Assembly (NCBI GenBank): GCA_001972305.1
Contig: BDDD01000172.1
Coordinates: 376,214 to 440,213 of the forward strand
Origin: Cephalotus follicularis
Lineage: Eukaryota; Streptophyta; Magnoliopsida; Oxalidales; Cephalotaceae
Direction of reading: 5' to 3'
DNA: 64,000 nucleotides
The notes beneath the pieces are model-generated. The model was given only the letters and a program-made list of their open reading frames with translations, was not told where the DNA came from and did no database searches. Every line of letters starts with the position of its first letter. Position 1 is the stretch's first letter. The translations under genes and the position numbers were made by a program. Shown one piece after another: positions 1 through 12,110 of this stretch.

Positions 1-1232
1 TCATATTATTGTTTCATAGCTTTGTTGATATATACCTGTCTTTTGCTATCTTTTATACTCTAAGTAGTCTTTTGATTCTTGTTGAGTGTCCTTGGATGGT
101 TGGCAGAGGTGAGCTTGTTGGCCAGTTGGGCATAACCCTTTTGCAAAGCATCCTATATCAACGGGCGCAATGGAATGCTTTCTTTCCCCTCTCACTAGAC
201 TTTGGACTAATCCCCTCCCAGGTTGTTGTTTTGCAACTGAGGAAGCAGGTGAAGTCTTCCCCATATCGGACCACATTAAGGACTTGTTGCGAGGTAGCAC
301 AAAGAGTTTACTCTTCCCCTAGCCTTCTCGGCTAGTTCCCTTCATGCATTGGGACATACTTTTGGGTTATGTTTTGGGTTGTTTTGTATCTTTTGTAAAA
401 AGACCTATGTAAACCCTGAGATATTAATGTACAATGTCTATGTTTTATGATATGGAGTTTATTCTTTCCTCGATATCTTTTATCTTTGATGATGCTTGAT
501 GTCTTAGGTTGTTTAGACCTTAGTACCGAGCTCTAGAGGTGAGACGTGATGTATGATGTGTTTGGAGATAGTGGTTGGGCTCCATTGACCTAGGTGCACG
601 GCAGGTTTCCTCGGCTAGATTGGTCGTTGCCTGACCATGTCCCTGGTCTGAGGGAGGTAGTAGCCAGACCACTAGGCTAGTCGGTAATCCTCGGGCATGA
701 GGCTTGCCTAGTACCTTGAGTGTGTCCTCGGACTTGAGCGAGTCCTCAGACATTGTGGCGTGCTCCTGGATCCTTGTGCGTCTTTGGGCGCTGGTGCGTC
801 CCATAAAATTTTGGTGTCCTCGGGTGTTTTGGTTCCTTGGGTATCCGAGGACGCCTAGTTCGTGTTGAGGCCCAAGTGCTTGGGAGTTTGTTGCCGAGGT
901 GAAGAGTTGTAGCGTTTGGGTCCTCGAGCTCTTGGTAGACCCTTGTGGTTGGGTTAGCACATGCAGGGTGCATGTGGGTTCCTCGAGCTTAAGTGAAACA
1001 GGGAGTTTGGGGTCCCCAATTGTTTTCCTTGAGTCCTCAACCCTTTTTCTTTCGACACAGCGTGGTATCGCGTGTCCTCTGCCTGGCGTTCTAGTCGGGC
1101 TTTAGTGTCTTTGACGCCTGGAGCGTTTGCTCGGAGCTTTTGTTGGATGGTTTTGGGTTAGAGGGTTGTTGGCAGGTGTGCCATCCTCAGTAGAGCTCGT
1201 GCCCTCGGGTGTTATGGGAACGAGTCCTGTTA
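1..1232 (+). mobile_element. Downstream part of a long LTR (S0), same family as S1
   Basis: This is the downstream part of a long Ty3-type LTR that enters from outside the window. It shares words in the same order with the LTR at 12,111-15,172: 'ggactaatcccct' followed by a pyrimidine-rich run and 'gaggaagcag' (about 205-250), 'cttctcggc' and 'ttcatgcat' (about 325-350), and a closing 'cctcgggtg...gggaacg' before the end at 1,232. It sits inside another LTR (1,233-3,671). No coding potential is seen; open frames here come from GC-rich 'tcctcggg' words. Assignment to Tekay-type chromoviruses is inference from LTR length and shared blocks. Confidence 0.6.
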
Positions 1233-1614
1233 GAGGAACCATATCTCCTCCATCGTTGAACTGATTGAGAAGCTTGCAAAGTTTGGAAGCTGGAAGTGGG
1301 AAGCTCGAACTTGGAGTTGCTGTGCCAGACCAGGGAGCGCAAAGCTACTGGTCAATAAAGCTTAAAGAGGTGGACTTCGATTCCTAACTTGGAATTAGAG
1401 GTAGGGATTATATACTTGTATTTTGAGTTCAAAAATAATGGATGTTCATTTGGTGAAATGCATAAGTGTTGGATTGTGACTGTGCATGTTGAGGTATGCC
1501 ATAACCTGTATGCATGGTATGACCTAGAGTGAAAATGGGTTGAATTGCATGTGTTGTATTCATGATTCCTGCTGGTTTGATACACTGGGGCATTGTGATA
1601 TTGTTCTGGTTTGA

Positions 1615-2050
1615 CAGACGTCGACACCTAGAGGGAAGATGTCGATGCCTTGGCCTGTATTACAGGGAAGAAGACATTTTAAGCGTCAACGCCATGAGAA
1701 GACGTTGACGCCTATAGATAAGGCACAGGCTCTTAAGGTTCCTACCTTATAGCGTCGATGCCAAAAGAGATGGACGTTGACGCCTAGGGCTCCTACCTTA
1801 GAGCTTCGACGCAAAGGATGGAAGCACTGATGCTTAATGGTCTGCTGTACACGTTAACGCCTAGATTCCGTGTTGACGCCCAAAGGATTGGTATGCGCAT
1901 TGACGCATAGGTTACACGTCGACACCTAGAGTGGCTTGTGTTGATGTCAGGAGGATTGATATGCGCGTTGACGCATAAGTTACACGTTAACACCTAAGGG
2001 TACTAAGATACGCGTGGACGACCAAAGGCAACACGTTGACGCCAAAAGGA
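1615..2050. repeat. GTCGAC-type degenerate array in L0
   Basis: About 17 irregularly spaced copies of a 10-12 bp word close to 'cgtcgacgcc' or its reverse, 10-35 bp apart, for example gacgtcgacacc, gcgtcaacgcc, gacgttgacgcc and gcgtcgatgcc. Most variants differ at the CpG positions (TCGACG, TTGACG, TCAACG), as expected from decay of methylated CpG. Similar words recur in LTRs of other families in this window. Confidence 0.8.
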
Positions 2051-2639
2051 CTACTTTGCATTCTGAGCATATATTTGTTTGCATTTCACTGTTTGATTCT
2101 TACAATCATTAATGACCGTACTGTTTCACTGAATTGCATCACTGAATGTTATTACTGTTATTGATAGTTATATCTATCAATGTATTTGATACAAATACTA
2201 CTGTTTAAAGGTTCAAGGACTGAGTGCTATATGCACAAACTAATGTTTACTGTTTTCAAGGAACTGAGTACTATAGGTACTTTTAAAGGTTTTTCCACTG
2301 TTACTGTAATTTACAGTTACCCTCCTATGAGAGGTACTGCCACAAATACTGTTTACTATTTTCTCCAAGTGAAAATTACTGCACTGTACTGTTTTCCTCC
2401 AATGAGAGGCATTGTTACTGAACTGTTACTATTTTCTCAAACGAAATCATACTGAACTATTTTACCGTTTTCCAAAAGAAAACTACTGTTTGAAGAATGT
2501 ATTATTTTCAAGTATTTTATAACTATAATCTACTTGGAAAAGGATTGATTAAATTGATTGATTGGTTAAAAATCATAGAGTGTACTATAACCGGGTGCAA
2601 AACATAAAGTGTACGCATCCCTTGACTGAATTGATTGAT

Positions 2640-2905
2640 GGACTAAATGGGAATTCCACATTAGTTACTAAACACGGAGTAGAAGTAACTAGGATTTTCA
2701 CATGAGTGGGATGCTAAACACTGAATGGAAGTAGCTAGGGTTTCCAATACACTGGTTACTAAAAGCAGAGTGAAAGTAATAGGACTACTAAACACAGAGT
2801 GGAAGTAGCTAGGGACTCCCATAATTGGCGGTTACTAAACACAAAGAAGAAGTAACCGGGTTACTAAACAAAGAGTGGAAGTGACCAAGAGCTAAACACA
2901 GAGTG
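2640..2905. repeat. Degenerate array of 'actaaacacagagtggaagtag'-like units
   Basis: Seven or so imperfect copies of a unit containing 'taaacacagagtggaag' followed by 'tagctaggg' or 'taactagg', with spacing of about 30-50 bp. Array lies in LTR L0 just before the 35-bp array. No coding role is seen. Confidence 0.75.
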
Positions 2906-2914
2906 AAAGCATCC

Positions 2915-3290
2915 CAGAATAGAGTGTTGTCATATGTGACATGATTGACTGTAATATTGCTTGTCCTATGTGATATGATTGACTAATAGAGTGTTGTCCT
3001 ATGTGACATGATTGACTGTTAGATTGCTTGTTCTATGTGATATGATTGACTGATAGAGTGTTGTCCTATGTGACATGATTGACTAATAGATTGCTTGTTC
3101 TATGTGACATGATTGATTGATAGATTGCTTGTCCTATGTGATATGATTAATTGATAGAGTGTTGTCCTATGTGATATGATTGACTGATAGATTGCTTGTT
3201 CTATGTGACATGATTGACTAATAGATTGCTTGTCCTATGTGATATGATTGACTGATAGAGTGTTGTCCTATGAGACATGACCGATAGATT
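2915..3290. repeat. 35-bp tandem array with two alternating unit types
   Basis: Eleven tandem units of about 34-35 bp. Type A has 'agtgttgtcctatgtgac' and type B has 'attgcttgtcctatgtgat'; both go on to 'atgattgact'. Order is A B A B A B B A B B A, which suggests growth by duplication of AB and BBA blocks. It lies near the 3' end of LTR L0. Confidence 0.85.
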
Positions 3291-3671
3291 GATGGTTGTA
3301 GCCACTTGGTTTTATTATAGTTGACCCCAAGTGCATTTATATTTTCTCTACTTAGCCTGTGGTTACAATTTCCCGATTGACAGAGGAAATCGGACAAGTG
3401 TTGCTGAAGCTGTGTTGGAAGCTTCCATTATGAAGGTTGGTTAAAGTGTATTGCATTGTAATAATCATGCTCCGTTGTGTTGTATTTACATTTCCGATAT
3501 GTAAAATATAACGTGCATTGTAATGAGTTAAGCATGCAGTTTGGGCTACATGCGATTCTACTTGAATAATCTAGTATACTGAATGCTTCTGCAATGTTTT
3601 AATTTATTTGGATTTTTGCTAATACTGGATAAATTGATAACCATGTGTTAAACTGAAAACGGGGTGTGACA

Positions 3672-4075
3672 ATTGCCACTGCTTACGTATCCATGGCTAA
3701 ATAATGTCATTTGCCATGGATTATTACATCGTGGCTAAGATTTCTAAAAAAGACGTTTGGTCACGGAAAAATGCCACGGACTTCAGATTTCGTCCCCAAG
3801 TTACCATAATTTGCCATGGATTACGCCACCGAATATTTAATCGTGGCTAAGATTTAAATAAATGACAATTCGTCAAAGAAAACTGCCACGAAATCAAATT
3901 CAGTGGCAAAATTAATATTGTTAGCCACGGATGATTTATCCATCGCAAGCTTTGCTAATTGGCCATGGAACTGACCATGGATATTTATCCGTTGCAAATG
4001 AATCCGAAATTGCCATTGAGTTGGCAACGAGATTATTGTCAATGACAAATTGATTATTGTTTGCTATACATTAAT
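3672..4075. repeat. 'gccacgg' palindrome cluster, fragment of a DNA transposon end
   Basis: Dense, mutually inverted words such as gccatgga, gccacgga, ccatggc, cgtggcta and tccgtggc at 15-40 bp spacing. Such clusters are typical of subterminal repeats of CACTA elements, where a TnpA-like protein binds. No terminal CACTA motif is visible: the left side is the end of LTR L0. Family assignment is therefore inference; a foldback MITE is the alternative. Confidence 0.45.
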
Positions 4076-4231
4076 TATTATTTCCATATATGTGAATCAC
4101 ACACACACACACAAACGCATATACCTGTCAATTTTTAAGCTGTAATATATATAGATATTTTATTAAACTAAACTTACTATATTAGAAAATTAACTATATG
4201 ATGGTTTAATTAATTAACTGTTATACATACA

Positions 4232-4270
<39 letters not shown>

Positions 4271-4480
4271 AAATATATAAAAATATCTGATTGCCTTAAT
4301 AATTGACATTCATATGTAGGATAGACCTACTTATATGCATGTTGAATATTTAATCTTATTACATATAAAGCAAGTGAAGCAAAACAATTGAAATACTCTA
4401 TACATCTTCATGTTCCTTGAAAATTTTAATACTCTGTATATGTGGATCATGTACACTCAATTTTATTAACCCAGATGATC
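4076..4480. other. AT-rich non-coding sequence with microsatellites
   Basis: An 'ac' run near 4,098 and a 'catacata' tetranucleotide run at about 4,225-4,262 lie in AT-rich DNA. The block about 4,284-4,470 has a diverged direct copy at about 6,836-6,990 (shared 'atgttccttgaaaatttaa'). No gene is recognised. Confidence 0.6.
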
Positions 4481-6479
4481 AGATTATATAACGATTGAAA
4501 TTAATGCTTTTGGTTCATGTTTTGATTTTGAGGGGAATGTTGTTATAGATGGTAACCCGTCAAGCCACTAGGTGGCTGGATGTAGCCGTTATTATCTATG
4601 GGTTAAAACAGTCTTGTTCCATTTTATGTGACATATGTGCATGCTTTGATTTAATACTGCATGTCGTATGAGTTTTATCACATATTGAAGTCGTTTAATT
4701 TATTATATGTTTACACATATGATGCCCAGTCACATCAAGTGTTGGATGTCAGGTCTGGGGGCTATGAGAATGACTCCCTTTTTTCTTTGGGACTAAACCG
4801 TTCCAAGTCAGAGGTTTACTTCTGAGGGCGTAAGTGAACCGGTTAGACTTGCCGTGATATGCCGACTCCCGAGATTGGAGGATGAAATATCTCATTGCCA
4901 TTTAAGAGGAACACTAGGGCTAATACGGGGTGCGTGCTTAGCGCATGTACATTGAACCTGACCTACCATAGGAACGCTACTTGGATGGTCGGTCATCCTG
5001 TGTCAGTCACAATTCCTATCTGTGGTGGTAGTGTATAGGCACCTAGCGCTTAGTAGGACCTTAAAGGACCTGTCTGATCCTGAGACCTGAGCTACTGCTC
5101 TACATTATCTAGCGGAAGTTTGGCTTTGATCTCCGCCTTACTCAGTCCTCTCACGGGATTGACAAACTAGTAGTGTTTGGGCCTTACGAAATATGCATGA
5201 ATGTAAGTGAGTACGCAAGATGAAATCGTCACACTTATAGCGAGGGTGGTAGGCTCTATGCTATCTTATTCATTACTAACTGTAAAATACCTGCGCAGGT
5301 TCCAACGGACTGGAAACTGGGTTAACGGAAAAGTATGCCGATAGTCGTAAATAATTTACGAATTTATAGTTTTTGGGCTAAACTGGGGTTGACACGTATG
5401 GTTACCCTAGGTTACAGTCAGATCCAACGATGATGAGGGATTATAATCGTCGACAGGATAAAATACCTGGTGAATCAGAAACGGACGTTTAATGTGAAAA
5501 ATAATTTAGAATTGATTTTCCTCACCCAAACAATGTTGGATATTATTCCGGGGTCATTAAAATAGTCTGGGTACTATTTAAAATGACTTTACCGGAACCT
5601 ATGGGCGTTTCGGTAATTTATTGTTGTTACCGATTTTGATTCAGACTTTCGGGTCCCGCCTGATTATTGGAAAAGGCTCATGTGTTGGACACATGTCACT
5701 TGGTGACAAATCTAGATAATTAGATTAACTAGTATATATTTATCAAGCTAATGGGAGACTTGTCAAAAATCTCAAAGTGAAACTTGCCAAAATCCCACTT
5801 AGCCTTGATTAATATATAACGAGAAGTTTAAAGTGGACAAAGAGAGTTCTCTTGGTTTTTCTTTGAGGAAACCGAGAGCAATAAGAGAGGGAAAGAAACA
5901 TGGTGTTCTTCTTCTTCACCTTCTCATACTTCATTGAAACTAAGCTCCACAAACATGGTGTTCTTCTTTTTCACCTTCTCTTTCTTCATTGAAACTAAGC
6001 TTGGAGCTTAGTTTTCTTCACTTCCTCTTTCCACCAAAATAATCTATATAGGTGGAGCTAAGCTTTGCATTGAAGATTAGTTTTATCTATTTTGATTTAG
6101 CCTAGGGTTTAGATATCTAGGGTTTGCGTATGGAAGGTAACCTTGGAGGAGCTAGGAGTACACCATCGGTGGTTCTTGAAGGGTCCTTGCCGTGAGCAAT
6201 CTTGATGTCAAAATGGTGCGAACCTGAGAGCTTCACAAATGAGTATTGCGGTCAAGCTTGGAGATTGACAAGGAGCCGGAGCTTAGAGCTAAGGAGAGGA
6301 ATCCACTTGTTATGGCAACGAGGGTATGGTTTCCTTTCTATGTTTATGCCAGATTGGATTCGGTTATTCTTAGCATACTTGACTAGTTAGATTATTTAAT
6401 TGAATATTAAACGGAGATCCGGAACATTGATTTTGGCATTAGGATGTTAGTTTGATCATTGACTTGGAATCTTGGATGT
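4481..6479 (+). other. LTR-like non-coding stretch, unassigned
   Basis: No coding potential is recognised. Features that resemble the long LTRs here are a splice-acceptor-like 'aaaatacctgcgcagg' near 5,285-5,300 and a possible TATA box (taatatataacg, about 5,810). A 55-bp tandem duplication beginning 'aaacatggtgttcttctt' occupies about 5,896-6,005. The stretch lies between the two direct copies noted at 4,284 and 6,836, so it may be an insertion into an older repeat. Element ends could not be fixed. Confidence 0.35.
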
Positions 6480-7378
6480 TGAAAATTTTTAAAATTTACC
6501 GTACTAGCAACCTAGGTCCAAAATCGATGGAAATCCCATACAATTTCTAACAAATGTCACATTTCTAGACATCTCATTTCATGGGAATATGATTCCCCCA
6601 ATTTTAAGTGGAATAGCATATTCTCATGCATGTTTCATGAGAATATTTATGCTATATGAGAATCACATTCTATCTTTTCCAAATTCGCGAGTCAAACTGG
6701 GACATGAGAATCAAATTTTTAGGGATGTTATAATTGAAATATATCTTCAACGAAACTCGAGCATCTTTGACATGAGAATCACATTCACGTAAATATTGGT
6801 AGATAACCTCAAACAAAAACACCGTATATGTTATGCATAGATATCTGACTGCCTTAATATATAATTAATTGGCATGCATGATCAATATCTACACGTAGAA
6901 GATTAAATCTGAAAATTGAATTTATATAAAAAGCTTAATTCATATATGTGAATCATGTTCCTTGAAAATTTAAATTGTAACTTCTCACATCCATAATTTA
7001 TATTTATTAAATCCAACAATTAGATTTAATTCTATATCACCATAATGCTGAATGTCTATTTCTCTGATGTGTGAAGTGTGGGGGTCACACATCCCGAGGT
7101 TTAGGATCTAGGTTCTGCCCACAAAGTGGTTGAGGTCCGAACTAGCTCATAAGTTACCAAAAAAAACAAAGATACTTTAGTATCTCTATTATGATAAATG
7201 ACATATTAGTCCTTGTAAGTATATGGAGTTAGTGAAACTGCTAATGGTCAAGTTATAAAGAAACTAATGCGTCATGTCAATGGGATAAATTGAGTTTTAT
7301 TATAAAGGGATTTAATTGTCTTCTAAAAATTAAGGGATAAAATTGTCTAAAATAAAATTTTCATTAAAAGAGAACGAC
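6480..7378. other. Old non-coding repeat sequence
   Basis: AT-rich DNA with a repeated 'tgagaatcacattc' word (about 6,658 and 6,773) and short hairpins such as 'gggaatatgattccc' (about 6,580). The part about 6,836-6,990 is the second copy of the direct repeat described at 4,284-4,470. No gene, terminal repeat or transposase is recognised. Confidence 0.4.
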
Positions 7379-7899
7379 TGTCATGCCCGATTCCTGGTTG
7401 TTCGAGATGGGAAATTTGACAATCGATCTATTTAGTCGATCTTTAGGTGTGGCCTAACAAATTCATTCGTCAAAAACCGTTTAGCTATAACTATAAGTAT
7501 GCTAAGTAAAAAAATCCAATAACAATATGCGGAATCGATTTGGTACAAGCATACAACAAATGAAAATAGTTGAGAGAATCGAATCAATTAGACATTCTCG
7601 TAACTAAATATAATATAGAAACTTCATACATTCACTGATCACTGTTTAACGCAAAATGACTCATAATTATGTTCTTGATTATGAATAAAACTTAATACAT
7701 AAACCATGTCCTGTATATAGGAGAATACAATTGAAAGTAAAACTACAACTATTCTATTGAAACAATACAGTCTGAACTAGCAGCAATAATGTCTTTTATT
7801 ACTCTCGGATCCAAGCAATCTCAGCCACTACTTATTGAACTTTACAGTTCCATCTAATATGTTGAATACTATTATTCAATAATCATACTCCGAACGAGA

Positions 7900-8640
7900 G
7901 GATGCTTTGATGATAACAAATAATGAATTGTATGTTTTTGACAAGCTTGCCAAGTTTTTCAGAAACTCTCACATCGAAAAGATGAAATAGACTCTTGAAA
8001 TGATGCCCAAACAGATGACACACACCAAGACAAGAGAATCCAAGCAAACAGGCAAGACATCAAAAATGAAACAGACACAATAAACTGAAGCAGAAACAAT
8101 TACACCCAAACAGACACAACTTCATGAAATGGACTCAACAAAACATACTCACAACTCGAAAAATATGCAACTCCTTAAATAGATGACTAAGACAATCAAC
8201 AAATCTTCCAAGCATCAAAAACAAGGATTTCAGACAACTGACAAAAAGCACAAACCCTAGAACTCAAGAACCAATGAAGAGTAGTTAACTCTAATATACA
8301 GTCGAACTGTCAAATGATTAAAACTTGCGACACATAACATGTGTCAGTAGAGATCACTTTTCAGGGCATATGTGACAGAAAGGATAGACACCTATGGAAC
8401 ATCACCAACCCTCTCAAACAATGGTAAGTTTCTATGACATCTCCAGCATCTTCTTTTCTCAAAGGTCTATATATATACATATTCTAATCGATTAAAACAA
8501 CAACACATCGCATACAACAACAAAAGAAACAACAACCAAAGAGAATAAAATCTAATAAACTAAAACTCTTAATCTTTAACGCACAACAACTCAAATCAAC
8601 AAGGCACAACATTAGCAAACATCAAACACCTATGTAGAGT
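7900..8640 (+). mobile_element. Possible copia LTR remnant
   Basis: The word 'gatgctttgatgataacaaa' near 7,902 resembles the beginning of SIRE-type copia LTRs, which typically carry 'tttgatgataacaaa'. About 560 bp on, 'ggtctatatatatacat' (about 8,464) could be a TATA box and is followed by an A/C-rich leader-like stretch. Ends were not defined, no target duplication was found, and the assignment is tentative. Confidence 0.25.
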
Positions 8641-9224
8641 CTGATACATTTTTCCATTCAACATTATGAGATTTTGATGGCTTGAACTGTTTGTGTGACA
8701 CTTCGAACTCATAGACGTTACCCAAATACCTTCAGTCACTTATTCCACAAGTTTGGTACTAGTTAAAGCCTACTCTATGCAACGAAAAATCGTAAATACT
8801 TAAAACTTTCATGCATATGTACATGCATCCATTCAAACTTTCCTACACATTAATACCATTAATTTCAGTTCATCATTAAAACATGCCTTTCGTCCATACA
8901 ATCCATACAATTCATTAAATAAGTGCATACATGTCTTACACATCCATACAAGAAAACCATAAATGGAACATCCATAGATCCAGTTTTCATGAATCCATGC
9001 TGTCACTGATCTCTTTGTCCATGGCCACTGCTATTGGCCCCTGATCCGCCCGTACCTGAACACATAAGATGCCCTATCCTGAAGGATGTGTCAGCCAAAT
9101 GGCCTCATAGAAACTCAACCCCTATACTGATGATATAAGTAGATATCACAGATATAAATGCATGTCATGGCATAATGCATGAACAATTGTGGTTAACGAA
9201 TCCATATATATAACCGCTCCTTAC

Positions 9225-9228
9225 AGGC

Positions 9229-9265
<37 letters not shown>

Positions 9266-9268
9266 CCA
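9225..9268. repeat. (TA)n-(GA)n microsatellite
   Basis: A run of 'ta' dinucleotides followed directly by a run of 'ga' dinucleotides. Confidence 0.9.
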
Positions 9269-9414
9269 TTAATCTAATCATACACTCCTCTTCATACATC
9301 TATGAGACAATCAAGTGGTTGACAAGATATATATATTGTCCCATATCACTATATATAAGTGGTTAACCGAGCATACCATCATCCGTAAGTCCAACCCGGC
9401 ACAAAGTCACGGTT

Positions 9415-9850
9415 AAGAACATCTAGTTGCCTACCGGTAGGCCGATAGGAGCTGCCTATATGTAGAATTATAGGAGCTCAACTAGTCACAAATCCATACA
9501 CCCATCTGTATCCATAATAATGTGGCATAGTCATACCATACCGTAGCATACAATCATCCATACTGTACCATCGTGAGTCTAGAACCCCCCTCGAAGGTGG
9601 CATAAGCTCGAGGCCTAGGCATCTAGTGAATACCGGTAGACCGATAGGAGATCACTAGACCCAGTTGCCTATCGGTAGACTGATAGGAGCTCCACCAGTC
9701 ATGAGATCCATACCTTATCCATACGTGTGTCTAAATCCCCCCGAAGGCATACAAGCTCTAGGATTAGGCATCCAGTTCCCTATCAGTAGATCGATAGGAG
9801 CTTGACTAGAATTGGTTGCGTATTGGTGAACCAATAAGAGCTCAAACATT
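9415..9850. repeat. Tandem array with 'cggtagaccgataggagct' core
   Basis: Five or so units built around 'gcctatcggtaga(c/t)cgataggagct', each containing a short inverted repeat around 'cggtag/cgatag', separated by variable text with 'tccatac' words. The array belongs to the LTR at 7,379-11,011 and has no match in the other LTRs. Confidence 0.7.
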
Positions 9851-9959
9851 TACGTACATGAAAAATCTATAGACTCTACACTTTTTCCTTACTATGCCAT
9901 GTAGAAAACCTTTTCATTTCTATCAGAAAATAAACCTTAAATAAAAAGTTCATGCACAA

Positions 9960-10295
9960 CTGAAGACGTCGACGTATAAGGCCCTATACGTCAAATTCTT
10001 ATAGAACGTCGATGTGTAAGCTCTCACGTGTTGATGTAATGCAGAAACTAACCATAAAAACTTGACAGAAACTTTTGTCCAGGGCATCGACTTAATGCAG
10101 AAAGAAGTCGACTAAAAAGGCATATTAGGTTGATGCTTAAAGGGAAAAGGTCGATAGGATAATTTGAATACATGAGACATCGATGTGTAACAAAGAACAC
10201 GTCAATGTTTTTGGGTTGATTTTATGCGAGACTAGAGCCTCAACAACAACAAGTCGACGCTAAAGAAGAAAAACGTCAACATGCTGGGTTCGGAC
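9960..10295. repeat. GTCGAC-type degenerate array
   Basis: About ten scattered copies of words such as gacgtcgacgt, acgtcgatgt, aagtcgacta, aagtcgacgc and acgtcaac. Same core as the arrays in L0, S2, the Athila LTR and the SIRE LTR. Confidence 0.7.
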
Positions 10296-11011
10296 AGTAA
10301 CAATCCAACCCTAAAGCGACCCAATCTCATCTCTATTCCATTTCAAATCATTTTTCAAGTTCAAAACAAGTTCAAAACTCTTTCTTTATCCCTTTTAAAC
10401 CATATTTAGTGTGTTTAAACCATCAGTTCCATTTCTAGGTGAAAAACCCCAAAATCCTTAAACTCTAACATACCATATCATTCAAATCCATCCAATTCAA
10501 TCCATTAAAATAGTTTATACATGCGCATATATGTGTGAATCATAGCATGTTTAGGTAGACAAGGTTTCTAACTAACATTAAAGCTTGTTCTTGGCCTCTA
10601 GGTGGTGAAAAGTAAGAAAGAACTCAAGTTCTTGGTTAATGGAGCTTTAATGTTGTGTCAAACAAGTCTATGATCAGTTATATACCAATCCCATATGATT
10701 TCCCTCTTGAATCTATTTTTTTGGGTGAGTTTTGTGTGAGTTTGGGCTTGAGAGAGAGAAAGAGAAAAAAAGGGGGAGTGAGAAAGAGAAGAGAGAAAAA
10801 TGAGAGAACTGAAGTTTACGTCTCTCAACTATATCTGCCCCCATACATAAATAAATACCATAAACAGATATGCCACCATACCATATGGGTATTAAAAATA
10901 CCCTCATATCATCCATAACTATATGCACAAATACCGTTCATAATATCTATATAGCGTACCATGAAATGCAAAACATGCTAAAGTATAAAGAGGTTGTTTT
11001 GGGACGTTATA

Positions 11012-11729
11012 GTTTGTTTGTTAAAGTTAAGTGTTTATATTAATTGGTATGAGACTGTTAATAAGGTAATTGACCAACAACTGACATTCATGCATAATAT
11101 GTGACATTTGCATATATATATGTATGTTTGTTCACTTCATTATACATAGTTTCTTTCCATTTAACCACGTTGGCTAACCATTCATTCAAATGGATCCACC
11201 TTTTTGTGGTTGTTCAGGTTGTTCTTTGAATCTTAAAGTTTTGGGATGCAAGAATATTTATATTCCTTGCATTTTATGTTTCGGACAAATACTTTTAGAT
11301 ACCATATTCAAACATTGTAGTGTCCTGAACATCAAAAAAATCTTTTCTTTTATATTGACAAAATAAGACCAAAATAAAGGCACGGTATAAGGTAGAGTAA
11401 AGGGTAAATGTTTCGAGTCATCTTGAACATTTACGAGCCGTTAGAGTGATGAGATTGAGTTTTGGACCTATTGGGCCTTGACGGTTTGGATTTGGGCATT
11501 TTGAGTGGCCTATATAAGCCATTGGCTTATGGCATAAACCACACAACACCTCCATTTCTTCTTTTGCCTTGGCAGTCGATTCTTGGAGGGAAATAGGGAG
11601 ATTTGAGCTGGATTCTTTCTTAGTTTGGATTGATTGAAGCTTACCTTAATTGGATCGAAGGCTTGAGTTCTTCAAAGTTCCTTCAAACGATTGGTTTAAG
11701 CTTGCAAAAGGTAGAATATCCTATATATG
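11012..11729 (+). promoter_or_regulatory. LTR-like promoter region interrupted by T1
   Basis: Non-coding. A clear TATA box 'cctatataagcc' at about 11,509-11,520 is followed within 40 bp by 'acacctccatttcttc', a leader-like stretch, and the sequence is cut at 11,730 by the end of T1. This is how the upstream half of a plus-strand LTR would look, with the rest displaced beyond the window. The element family cannot be told from this part. Confidence 0.35.
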
Positions 11730-12110
11730 TGACACGACTCGTCTCCTAAACCGTAACCCCACCATATGAGTCGTGCCATACTACACTTAACATTATTTCT
11801 TCCTAACTTATTCCATAGCCTTGACCTCTTATTCACTAATCAACTACGTACACCAAACAACGTGTTTAGCAGAGAACAGGGTACTAAGCGTCCTCTGCGT
11901 TATCTTTCCAAGCTCTACTTAAGCTTCTTTACTCCAAGGCTGACCTTTACCTCTGAGGTCTGCTGTCAAGCTTCGAGCTCTGACCTCTACTTCTAAGGTC
12001 TGCCTTCAAGGCACCGAGGTCTGACATCGAGCTTGAGCTCTGGCCTCTACCTCTGAGGTCTGCACTCAGGCATCAAGGTCTAACTTCGAGCTTTGAGCTC
12101 TGACCTTTAG

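Larger units (their letters stand above)
1233..3671 (+). mobile_element. Right part of a second long LTR (L0), host of S0
   Basis: Sequence from 1,233 to the terminal 'ggggtgtgaca' at 3,671 reads as the downstream part of a plus-strand long LTR whose upstream part lies left of S0, outside the window. It contains three family-specific arrays (listed separately) and near 3,370-3,400 the pattern 'cccgattgacagaggaa', which matches the pre-AG conserved block of the other long LTRs in this window. No internal domain follows: after 3,671 a different repeat begins. It is therefore a solo LTR or a fragment. No gene is present. Confidence 0.5.
7379..11011 (-). mobile_element. Probable long solo LTR, Tekay-like, minus strand
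   Basis: The left edge 'tgtcatgcccgattcc' resembles the left edge of solo LTR S2 (from 'tgtcacgcccc'), and the right edge 'gggacgttata' resembles the right edges 'ggacattaca' and 'ggtattaca' of the other minus-strand LTRs. Length (about 3.6 kb) is close to S2 (3.9 kb). It carries a family-specific tandem array and a GTCGAC-type array, as the related LTRs do. I found no matching target duplication, so the ends are uncertain. No coding sequence is seen. Confidence 0.45.

Noticed and set aside
520-1105. Open frames of 68-146 residues as host genes
   Set aside because: They lie in the S0 LTR, whose relatives S1 and S3 show different frames broken at different places; no protein family is recognised.
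2915-3290. CRISPR-like repeat array
   Set aside because: The whole unit repeats with no unique spacers, the period is constant, and the context is a plant LTR.
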